Positions 8,566-15,759 of a stretch of DNA of 32,735 nucleotides are shown in pieces. The DNA is taken from positions 1-32,735 of the forward strand of contig CAYWFS010000025.1 of the NCBI GenBank assembly GCA_964457685.1, given 5' to 3'. Under the pieces are notes generated by a model. It made no database searches, had not been told where the DNA came from, and saw nothing but the letters and a program-made list of their open reading frames with translations. How positions within the stretch are numbered: the first letter of the stretch is position 1; every line of letters begins with the position of its first letter. The DNA comes from UMGS1696 sp964457685. Lineage in GTDB: Bacteria > Bacillota > Clostridia > Oscillospirales > CAG-272. The position numbers and the translations under genes are program-made.

Positions 8566-9609
8566 ATGGCGAAAAAATTAAAGGAAAACCGTGGCAGTGT
8601 CAAGCTGCTCCGTGTTGGATTATTATGGCTTATTCTTGCGGCACTGATAGTTGTTTTGAGTATTGTCGCAATTAACATAGGAAGTGTAAAGTTTTCGGTA
8701 TCGGAAATTGTTACCTCTGTCATTGCAAAGGAATCGGAGCTTTCCGCCTCTCAAAATGTAACGAGGACAATCGTTTTGAATTTGCGACTTCCCCGTGTGG
8801 TGCTTGCGATTTTGGTCGGAGCCTGCTTGTCTGCGTCGGGAGCATTACTGCAAGCCGTTATGAGAAATCCCCTTGCTGACCCCGGTTCAATCGGTGTTTC
8901 GGCAGGTGCGGGTACAGCGGCAATCACCGTGCTTCTCATCTTCCCGAATATGACTACAAGTCTCCCGTTGTTTGCTTTCATCGGTGCGGCACTCGCCTGT
9001 GTACTTATTTATGTTTTGGCATGGAAGGACGGAGTAAGCCCGGTTCGTATTATTCTTGCAGGTGTTGCAATTAACTCTGTGCTTGGAGCATATAACTCAC
9101 TCTTACAGCTTATGAACAGTGACAATCTAACGGGTGTACTTGCTTTTATGAACGGCAGCTTGGCAGGAATGTCGTGGACGCACGTCAGAACTATTCTTTC
9201 ATACTCTGTAATCGGACTGCTGCTGTCTCTCCTGTGCATTCGTCACGCAAACGCATTACAGCTCGGAGACGAAATGGCAAAAAATCTCGGTATTCGTGTA
9301 AACGGAGCCCGTATTGCCCTTTCCGCTGTATCTGCATTTCTTGCGGCGGCTACTGTATCGGTGGTCGGTATGATAAGCTTTGTCGGTCTTGTTGTTCCGC
9401 ATATATCCCGTATGCTTGTCGGCTCTGATTATAAGGTGATGCTACCTACATCAATTCTCCTCGGAAGCACTACTCTCCTTATTGCCGATACAATAGGACG
9501 TACCATTGTTCCCGGAATGGAAATCCCCGTCGGTATTGTAATGTCGGTATGCGGTGGACCGTTCTTCCTCTATATGCTGAGAAAGAGAGGTAAATATAAT
9601 GAAGGCTAA
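8566..9609 (+). CDS. FecCD/BtuC-family ABC transporter permease
   Basis: 347 residues with about ten hydrophobic segments typical of FecCD permeases. Family landmarks are visible: LRLPRVVLAILVGACLSASGALLQ near residues 73-96, the RNPLADPGSIGVSAGAG loop that follows it, and the late GLVVPHISRMLVGSDYK segment with the coupling motif. It forms the membrane channel for the metal-chelate or tetrapyrrole importer. It begins 5 bases after the stop of the binding-protein gene and overlaps the ATPase gene by 11 bases, so the three are co-translated. Confidence 0.95.
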   Translation: MAKKLKENRGSVKLLRVGLLWLILAALIVVLSIVAINIGSVKFSVSEIVTSVIAKESELSASQNVTRTIVLNLRLPRVVLAILVGACLSASGALLQAVMRNPLADPGSIGVSAGAGTAAITVLLIFPNMTTSLPLFAFIGAALACVLIYVLAWKDGVSPVRIILAGVAINSVLGAYNSLLQLMNSDNLTGVLAFMNGSLAGMSWTHVRTILSYSVIGLLLSLLCIRHANALQLGDEMAKNLGIRVNGARIALSAVSAFLAAATVSVVGMISFVGLVVPHISRMLVGSDYKVMLPTSILLGSTTLLIADTIGRTIVPGMEIPVGIVMSVCGGPFFLYMLRKRGKYNEG

Positions 9610-10399
9610 TAATACAGTATCGCATTTGTCGGGGTCTGCTCTGCAAATCGGATACGGCGACCACGTTATTGTTTCCGATATGGATGTTGATATACGAAAC
9701 GACCGAATCACAACAATCATAGGTCCGAACGGCTCGGGTAAATCCACCGTGCTGAAAGCAATAACGAGACTGATACGCTACCAAAAAGGAAGTGTAGTTT
9801 TAAACGGCAGAGACATACTCGAAATGAAGCCGAAGGAGCTTGCACGCACAATCGGAGTTCTTCCGCAGGTACACAGTGCTCCGGCTGATTTCAGAGTCAA
9901 GGAGCTTGTCAGCTACGGAAGAATGCCTCATCAAAAGCTCTTATCGGGTCTTTCTGGCGAGGATGAACGCATAATAAAGTGGGCAATGGAGGCTACAGGC
10001 ACATGGCAATTCCGTGATAAATCTATCTTTGAAATATCGGGCGGAGAAAGACAGCGTGTTTGGATTGCAACGGTTCTTGCACAAAAACCCGAGATTCTGT
10101 TTCTCGACGAACCTACAACTTACCTTGATATTTCACACCAGCTTGAGACTATGCAGCTCGTAAAAAAGCTGAACCGTGAGACAGGAATCGGCGTTGTTAT
10201 GGTACTTCACGACCTTTCTCAGGCACTTGAGGTAAGCGATCACATCATTGTTATTAAAAACGGCAGAAAATATTCCGAGGGAACACCCGAAGAGGTCATT
10301 ACACAAAAAATGATGATGGATGTTTACAATGTTGACTGCGATATAATGCACATACAAGGTAGAGAAAAGCCTATAATCGCATTCAAGCAACTACAATAA
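9599..10399 (+). CDS. FecE/BtuD-type ABC transporter ATP-binding protein
   Basis: 266 residues. Walker A is GPNGSGKST (42-50), the signature is SGGERQRV, Walker B is ILFLDEPTTYLD, and the switch histidine is in VLHDLSQ. This is the standard arrangement of iron-chelate/cobalamin importer ATPases. It overlaps the permease gene by 11 bases with AGAGAGG as its ribosome site. It energises the FecBCD-type importer of this operon. It is followed by a terminator-like hairpin before the NifD-like gene. Confidence 0.95.
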   Translation: MKANNTVSHLSGSALQIGYGDHVIVSDMDVDIRNDRITTIIGPNGSGKSTVLKAITRLIRYQKGSVVLNGRDILEMKPKELARTIGVLPQVHSAPADFRVKELVSYGRMPHQKLLSGLSGEDERIIKWAMEATGTWQFRDKSIFEISGGERQRVWIATVLAQKPEILFLDEPTTYLDISHQLETMQLVKKLNRETGIGVVMVLHDLSQALEVSDHIIVIKNGRKYSEGTPEEVITQKMMMDVYNVDCDIMHIQGREKPIIAFKQLQ

Positions 10400-10410
10400 C
10401 GATATAACAA

Positions 10411-10443
10411 GCAGGGGAGCAAAAAATCGGCTGCCCTGTTTTT
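10411..10443 (+). terminator. Internal terminator-like hairpin between the transporter and the reductase subunit genes
   Basis: CAGGG(G)AGC at 10412-10420 pairs with GCT(G)CCCTG at 10430-10438 with one G-G mismatch, and is followed by TTTTT (10439-10443). It lies in the 58-base gap between the ATPase and NifD-like genes. It may act as a partial terminator that sets lower expression of the catalytic subunits, or as an mRNA processing boundary. Confidence 0.6.
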
Positions 10444-10457
10444 CAGAAAGGATTAAT

Positions 10458-11792
10458 ATGGGACTTGACGGAAATAAAATGCTTCAAAAAATGAAGCGAC
10501 TGAGTGAAGCCGCAAATATGAAACAGATAAAGCCTTTGTCCTATGCACTTTTCCCGGGGTATCACTGCCCTCTTATGGGTGCGATGCTGACCATTAAGGA
10601 AATCGACGACTCCGTTATGGTCGTGATAGGCCCGGATGAATGTGCATACTACACACAGCTTGCAACATCGGGCGGCAACATGAAAGCTAACGGCTGCAAA
10701 ATCGCCTCTGTTGTGCTTGACCAGCATGATGTTACCTTTGGCTGTCAGGAAAAAATGGATGAAGCCTTTGCGGAACTGATGGAGGAATACACCCCCAAGG
10801 TAGTATATCTCGTAACCACCTGTGTAGTAGAAGTCATAGGGGATGATATTGACGCAATGGCGATCGGCTACGAAGAACAGTATAAATTACCGGTCATTGT
10901 TGTTCACGCGGAAAATTTCAAGACAGACGACCATCTCCCGGGCATTCAGCACACGCTTGATGGCAGTATTGAGGCAATGGAACAGCAAGACGTATGTGAC
11001 TGCGTAAATGTACTCGGGCTGAGACTCGGGGACTTTAAGAAAACAGAGGTATATCGCTACCTTGAAAACAGCGGAATCTCCCTCGGCTTGACTCTGCCCG
11101 GAAAAGCTTCTGCCGACAGTATAATAACCGCACCTAATGCAAAATGCAATATTGTAGTACATCCGGTCGGACTGCCGCTTGCAAAAGAAATGAAGGAACG
11201 GTTCGGAACACCTTATGTAGTGTTTGAAAGATATTCAGACCCTGAGCTGATTTTGAGCTGTTATAAGGAGCTTTTTGCTATACTTAATAAAGAACTTCCC
11301 AAAGAGCTTGATAGTTTATACGGCGATATGTCGGACAAGACAAACAAGGCAAAGGAACTGCTTTCGGGAAAGACCTATATCAGCGGCAACACTGCTCTTT
11401 GCAATTACGAGCTTCACAAATTTGCGGCAGAAAAGCTTGGTCTGACACCGCTTATGTTACAGGTTTCCGATCTCGATGACGACAGCATAGATTTCCGCAA
11501 AAAACTGCTTGCGATATGTGACCCGTATGTAACACGTTCCGCAAATCTGGGTGCGATAGGATACCTTTATTCGGTATTGAATCCCGATTTTAATATCGGT
11601 GCAGGCAATCAGACAGAGCTTCGCAAAAACAAGATTGCCACCGTCAGAATGATGAACGCATACAACACACTCGGCTTTGAGGTATGTGGCATGGTCGTTG
11701 ATGCATTCCTTTCTGCGAATAAGGAATCTGAAATGATGAAAAGCGGAAATTTCGATAAAATGCCGCACGGAATGATGAGAGGAGGAATGTGA
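10458..11792 (+). CDS. NifD/BchN-like nitrogenase-superfamily subunit (alpha-like)
   Basis: 444 residues with the nitrogenase component 1 fold. Three cluster-binding cysteines stand at the expected places: C37 in GYHCPLMGA, C62 in GPDECAYYT and C122 in TTCVVEVIGDDI. Their spacing (25 and 60 residues) is like that of BchN in dark-operative protochlorophyllide reductase, as I recall it, and of NifD. I see no counterpart of the NifD cysteine and histidine that hold FeMo-cofactor, so a simple [4Fe-4S] relay to a bound organic or metal-chelate substrate is more likely. The C-terminus ends in a Met/Gly-rich tail (MMKSGNFDKM, HGMMRGGM). The ribosome site is AGAAAGGA. The next gene begins 2 bases after the stop. 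Function unknown. Confidence 0.88.
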   Translation: MGLDGNKMLQKMKRLSEAANMKQIKPLSYALFPGYHCPLMGAMLTIKEIDDSVMVVIGPDECAYYTQLATSGGNMKANGCKIASVVLDQHDVTFGCQEKMDEAFAELMEEYTPKVVYLVTTCVVEVIGDDIDAMAIGYEEQYKLPVIVVHAENFKTDDHLPGIQHTLDGSIEAMEQQDVCDCVNVLGLRLGDFKKTEVYRYLENSGISLGLTLPGKASADSIITAPNAKCNIVVHPVGLPLAKEMKERFGTPYVVFERYSDPELILSCYKELFAILNKELPKELDSLYGDMSDKTNKAKELLSGKTYISGNTALCNYELHKFAAEKLGLTPLMLQVSDLDDDSIDFRKKLLAICDPYVTRSANLGAIGYLYSVLNPDFNIGAGNQTELRKNKIATVRMMNAYNTLGFEVCGMVVDAFLSANKESEMMKSGNFDKMPHGMMRGGM

Positions 11793-11794
11793 AT

Positions 11795-13045
11795 ATGAGC
11801 CTTTGCAGATTTTATCCGACACCCTCTGACCGCATGGCGATAATATGGTCGCTTATGCCGATTGAGGATGCGATTGTACTTGAATACGGACCTGCCGGAA
11901 CAACACACTTCGGAGGAGGTCTTTACAGCAGTCTCGGACTTGAACTCGGACGCTCACTTTTCACCACGCACATAAGCGAGGACGATGTTATAATGGGTGA
12001 TGTTTCAAGGCTCGAAAACGCAATTCTCGAAATAGATGAAGCATATCATCCGAAAATTATTTTTGTAGTTGCCGCCGCAGTTATCGCTGTCATAGGTACC
12101 GATGTTGCAGGTGTATGCCACTATATGCAGGAAAAGGTGAATGCCCGTCTGATTTCTTTTGAAGAGGGCGGATTCAGGGGAGATTACACAGCAGGACTCC
12201 GTTCGGTATATAGAATGCTTGCACGCGATGTAGTAAAGGAGACAGACACAAATACAGATAAAAAAGAAAAAACCTACAACATAATAGGTGCGTCGGCAGG
12301 CTCATACCGTGTACGCAGTGACGTGTGGGAAATTCAAAATCTTATGCGTGAAGCCTTCGGATATGAGTGCGGATGTGTCATGGGACTCGAATGCTCGGTT
12401 GATGAGATTGAGAAAATGGGAGAAGCGGAGTTGAATCTCGTAATTCGTTCAGAAGCTCTGGAAGCCGCAGAAATACTGAAAAACAAATGCGGAACCGACT
12501 TTTATTACGGAACTCCCTACGGTTACACAGGCACGCTGAATTGGCTCACCGAAATCTCAAAGCTTATCGGCAAAGAAATATCCCCGACACTCGTAAATCG
12601 TCTGAAGAAGAAGTCCATGTACTTAACTCCGATGGGCGGTCCAATGGGCATGGGAATGATGGGGCGAACCAAAGCGAAAGCATCGTTGCAGGGGGATTAC
12701 GACACACTGCTCGGCATAAGACAGGCACTTGATGAGATGGATATCGAGGTTGAAAACATGATTTGCAGTCATTCGCTCAAAGCAATCGAAAATGCCGATT
12801 CGCAGATTCGCTTTTTAAGCAAGGAAAAGGAACAAATTGAGCTTTTCAAGTCTCTCTGCGGACAGTGGTGCCTCGGAAGCGATGAAATGGCAATGTTTTG
12901 CAATGAAAACGACTTCTTTACGCTTGTATCCGCACCGTTCAACTCCAAGTATCAGTATGCGACACATCTCCCGTTCATGGGCGAAAAAGGAATGGACTGT
13001 CTGCTGGAACTAAAAAGTGATTTTACGGACAAGTTCGACTACTGA
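11795..13045 (+). CDS. NifK/BchB-like nitrogenase-superfamily subunit (beta-like) without the canonical cluster cysteines
   Basis: 416 residues from the ATG at 11795, which has GGAGG 9 bases upstream; an in-frame GTG at 11789 is too close to that site. The protein is a second nitrogenase component 1 homologue, best recognised by EYGPAGTTHFGG (30-41) and VVAAAVIAVIGTD (91-103). By alignment to the alpha-like subunit and NifK, the three cysteine positions read about S11, T36 and A95. A possible ligand (C4, H38 or an acidic residue) could be the fourth to the alpha-subunit cluster, as an Asp does in BchB. Residues 279-290 are a Met/Gly-rich insert (PMGGPMGMGMMG). It is the last gene before a strong terminator and should pair with the upstream alpha-like subunit. 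Confidence 0.85.
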   Translation: MSLCRFYPTPSDRMAIIWSLMPIEDAIVLEYGPAGTTHFGGGLYSSLGLELGRSLFTTHISEDDVIMGDVSRLENAILEIDEAYHPKIIFVVAAAVIAVIGTDVAGVCHYMQEKVNARLISFEEGGFRGDYTAGLRSVYRMLARDVVKETDTNTDKKEKTYNIIGASAGSYRVRSDVWEIQNLMREAFGYECGCVMGLECSVDEIEKMGEAELNLVIRSEALEAAEILKNKCGTDFYYGTPYGYTGTLNWLTEISKLIGKEISPTLVNRLKKKSMYLTPMGGPMGMGMMGRTKAKASLQGDYDTLLGIRQALDEMDIEVENMICSHSLKAIENADSQIRFLSKEKEQIELFKSLCGQWCLGSDEMAMFCNENDFFTLVSAPFNSKYQYATHLPFMGEKGMDCLLELKSDFTDKFDY

Positions 13046-13107
13046 GAGAGCTAAAAAACACAGTGGCAATTCTGATTGTTTTGGCTTTGTAAAAAACAAA
13101 TAATAAG

Positions 13108-13149
13108 AATATGCACCCCTAAAGTGTCTGACTTTTTGGGGTGCATATT
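13108..13149. terminator. Bidirectional terminator between converging operons
   Basis: A perfect 12-bp stem (aatatgcacccc at 13108-13119, ggggtgcatatt at 13138-13149) with an 18-base loop. On the plus strand TTTTTT follows at 13152-13157; on the minus strand a U-rich tract follows. It ends the nitrogenase-like operon and the converging solute-binding lipoprotein gene. Confidence 0.9.
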
Positions 13150-13176
13150 AGTTTTTTATTTGATTTTACTTACGCT

Positions 13177-14694
13177 TTATCCGTCAAGGTTGGCTTCGTT
13201 CTCGATTATGCCGTCAACAAGTCTGCCGAGGGTCTTATCGAGAGCTTTTTTATACTTTGCGGATGTGGATGCCCAGGAATTATTATTGCTTACCAAAGCA
13301 CCGAAGAAGATGTCGGTAATATTGCTGAGGTATTTATTCAGGAAGCGTCCGAGGTCGAAGGATACTGTTCCGCGAACTATGTCATACATTTGTGCGTTGA
13401 TATCGTCGTCGGAATACTTTGCCTTCATATTATTCTCGAATATCGCCGGAGTTGTGAGTCTGTAAGCGTTGGATGCAAGGGATTCAAGCACCGCACCTGC
13501 CATCTCTTTCTTATCACAGTTTATAGTGACACCGTAAAGAGTAACTGGGTTACCCATAACAGTACGGTAGCTTTCCTGTTCTTCATTATACTTCGGCACG
13601 GGAACGATACCGTAGCTTACCTCAGAATCACGGAGAGCCTTTGACGCATAGTGGGCTCTGTTTATATTGAACAACGCTCTGCCCTCGGTAAAGGGAGTTT
13701 CGTAATCACCTGCAAGATATACGTCAGCGGAGTTTTCCCACGGACCGAGCTTTTCGATAACGCTTACAGCCTTTTCGCTGTAGAAATCATCGGATATTTT
13801 AAGCTTTTTCTCTTCGTCCTGTTCTACCAGCTTCAGATAAGAGCCTGTATAGAATGCGTCGTTGTGGTAGTTGGTTATCGTAAATCCGTATTGGTCTGAC
13901 ACGTCTTCCGAACCGTTACCGTTCAAGTCAACATACATATCCGTTGTCATTTCTACCAGCTTATCGAGAGTCCATGTACCGGCAAAAACAAGATCTGTCG
14001 GATTTTCGAGGTTATAGTCCTCTATCATCTGTCTGTTGTAGTAAACGCAGTACATCATGTGGAGCATATTTGTGGATATATCCCCGGACGCAAGATAAAG
14101 TCTGTCGTTTATCATAGCTTCGGAGATAAGGTTATCCGGCCACCACGGCTTATCGAAATCTATGTATTCAAGCTGACTCAGGTCTGCGGTAAGTCCGTTT
14201 ACTACAGATGCCATTATACTGCGGCTGTATGCGGCAAGAATATCGTAAGCATTATCGCCGGCAGTTACGGAGCCTCTCACCTTGGACACATACGAGTCCG
14301 TATTTCCGTTATTTCCGGGAGTTCCCACCCAGTTGAACTTAACACTGAGTCCGTCCTCGACGTTAAGGTTTCTCTGATAAATAGCGTCGTTTACTATTTC
14401 GCCCGTAAACTCATCCGCTTCAAACTCCTGGTTTTCAACATCGCTCCAATAGAGTACGTTTATTGTGGAGCCTCCGTAGTTCAAATCCTCCGGGAGGTCG
14501 TCCTTCAGATAACCGTTTTCGTCCAGGTTTTCATCCACAATTTCCACGGCTTCTTCAATTGATTCCGATTCATTTCCAATTGTTGCTTCTAATTCTTTTT
14601 TGTTCTCCTCGACATCATTTGTTTCCGAACATGATATAAGGGTCGGTGCAAGCATAAGGAGAGCAATGAGCAATGCGGTGATTCTTTTTGACAT
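13177..14694 (-). CDS. Extracellular solute-binding lipoprotein (family 1, sugar ABC transporter type)
   Basis: 505 residues from the ATG at 14694, which has AAAGGA upstream; a longer frame adds 17 residues without a ribosome site or signal features. The lipoprotein signal ends LISC with C22. A long acidic linker (residues about 24-60) precedes a type I/II solute-binding fold with typical segments GDNAYDILAAYSRS, DLSQLEYIDFDKPWW, WTLDKLVEMTTDMY and a C-terminal FFGALVSNN helix. The family binds sugars or oligosaccharides outside the membrane. No permease or ATPase gene is adjacent, so it is an orphan binding protein whose partner lies elsewhere. It has its own promoter at 14767-14795 and ends at a strong shared terminator. 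Confidence 0.85.
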   Translation of the reverse strand: MSKRITALLIALLMLAPTLISCSETNDVEENKKELEATIGNESESIEEAVEIVDENLDENGYLKDDLPEDLNYGGSTINVLYWSDVENQEFEADEFTGEIVNDAIYQRNLNVEDGLSVKFNWVGTPGNNGNTDSYVSKVRGSVTAGDNAYDILAAYSRSIMASVVNGLTADLSQLEYIDFDKPWWPDNLISEAMINDRLYLASGDISTNMLHMMYCVYYNRQMIEDYNLENPTDLVFAGTWTLDKLVEMTTDMYVDLNGNGSEDVSDQYGFTITNYHNDAFYTGSYLKLVEQDEEKKLKISDDFYSEKAVSVIEKLGPWENSADVYLAGDYETPFTEGRALFNINRAHYASKALRDSEVSYGIVPVPKYNEEQESYRTVMGNPVTLYGVTINCDKKEMAGAVLESLASNAYRLTTPAIFENNMKAKYSDDDINAQMYDIVRGTVSFDLGRFLNKYLSNITDIFFGALVSNNNSWASTSAKYKKALDKTLGRLVDGIIENEANLDG

Positions 14695-14766
14695 TGTTTG
14701 TTTTCCTTTCGAGAAATGATTATTGATATTTACAACTGAATACAATACTGTACCCTACTAAAATGT

Positions 14767-14795
14767 AGTATATCAATTCTGCAACACAATGTCAA
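14767..14795 (-). promoter_or_regulatory. Sigma-A-type promoter of the solute-binding lipoprotein gene
   Basis: On the minus strand TTGACA (14795-14790) and TATACT (14772-14767) are separated by exactly 17 bases, starting transcription near 14760. The inverted repeat TACTA/TAGTA (about 14756-14770) overlaps the -10 and start site and could be an operator. The leader is about 65 bases long. Confidence 0.8.
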
Positions 14796-14835
14796 CAGTT
14801 TTTTTGATTTTTTCAGCAAAATTTACATATGCTTA

Positions 14836-15759
14836 TCAAAAATCTGGAGTAAAGCGTTTTGTGGCTGAGGCTCTTTCCTGCATGAACCCGTCAAATCCCA
14901 GCTCTACTGCGTGCTGTCTCACCTTTTCATACTCGTAAGTGGTTATCTTTCGGGAAATATCACGAAAATCCGCACTTCCGGAGTCACTCTTCGGCAAAAA
15001 TTCGGGGGTGTACTGTGCCATAAGGGAAAGCAGCAGCTTGTTCGGCGAAATTCTCTCCGCTATCATGTCAAGCACCGCACATGAGTCATCTCTATGAGAC
15101 GGAAGAACAAGATGGCGGACGATAACTCCCTTTTTCAGCATACCGCTTTCGTCAAACAACGGCTCACCGACCGTATCGTACATTGCAGAGAGAGCTTCTA
15201 TAGCATACTTCGGATAATCGGCGGCATTTGACAGTCTTTTCGCAAGCTCCGGAGAGGCATATTTAAAATCCGTCAGATAAACGTCAACGACACCCTCAAG
15301 CTCGTATATCACCTCGGGAAGCTCATATCCACCCGTATTATATACAATAGGCAAAACAAGCCCTTTTTCCCTTGCAAGTCGGACAGCGGTTTTTATTCCG
15401 CTCGAATATTGCGTGGGTGAGACAAGATTTATATTATACGCTCCGTTTTTCTGAAGCTCAAGCATAGCGTCCGCAAGCTCTTCCTCAGTATAAAGCTTAC
15501 CACGGGATCGCGTTCGGCTAATCTTTGAGTTTTGACAATACACGCATCCGAGGGGACAGTGAGTGAAAAATATCGCTCCCGACCCTCTCAAATTCGACAT
15601 ATCGGCGTAAATATCACTGTGATAGCCGCTTATAGGTGGTTCTTCCCAGTGGTGAAGCATTATCTTTGATACTTCGATAGCATCTCCGGCACCGCAGTAT
15701 CCCACAGAGGAAGTCCTGTCCGCACCGCACATTCTCGGGCAAAGTCGGCAATTATTCAC
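14836..15759 (-). CDS. Radical SAM protein of the COG1313 (PflA-like) family
   Basis: 307 residues. The radical SAM cluster motif is CPLGCVYC (about residues 68-75), giving the Cx3Cx2C pattern. The N-terminus has an extra cysteine set (CRLCPRMC and GYCGAG) that in this family probably binds a second metal or cluster. SPTQYSS, TDFKYASPELAKRLS and RHLVLPSHRDDS are family landmarks. These proteins are annotated as pyruvate-formate-lyase-activating-like, but their true substrates are mostly unknown. The gene overlaps the end of the pncB gene by 8 bases, so it is co-translated with nicotinate phosphoribosyltransferase. Confidence 0.88.
   Translation of the reverse strand: MNNCRLCPRMCGADRTSSVGYCGAGDAIEVSKIMLHHWEEPPISGYHSDIYADMSNLRGSGAIFFTHCPLGCVYCQNSKISRTRSRGKLYTEEELADAMLELQKNGAYNINLVSPTQYSSGIKTAVRLAREKGLVLPIVYNTGGYELPEVIYELEGVVDVYLTDFKYASPELAKRLSNAADYPKYAIEALSAMYDTVGEPLFDESGMLKKGVIVRHLVLPSHRDDSCAVLDMIAERISPNKLLLSLMAQYTPEFLPKSDSGSADFRDISRKITTYEYEKVRQHAVELGFDGFMQERASATKRFTPDF

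Noticed and set aside
6745..13045. A true nitrogen-fixation (nif) cluster
   Set aside because: No nifB, nifE, nifN or nifV is present, the beta-like subunit lacks cluster cysteines, and no FeMo-cofactor cysteine/histidine pair is recognisable in the alpha-like subunit.
11789..13045. GTG at 11789 as start of the NifK-like gene
   Set aside because: It lies only 3 bases from the GGAGG ribosome site and overlaps the previous stop; the ATG at 11795 has a proper 9-base spacing.
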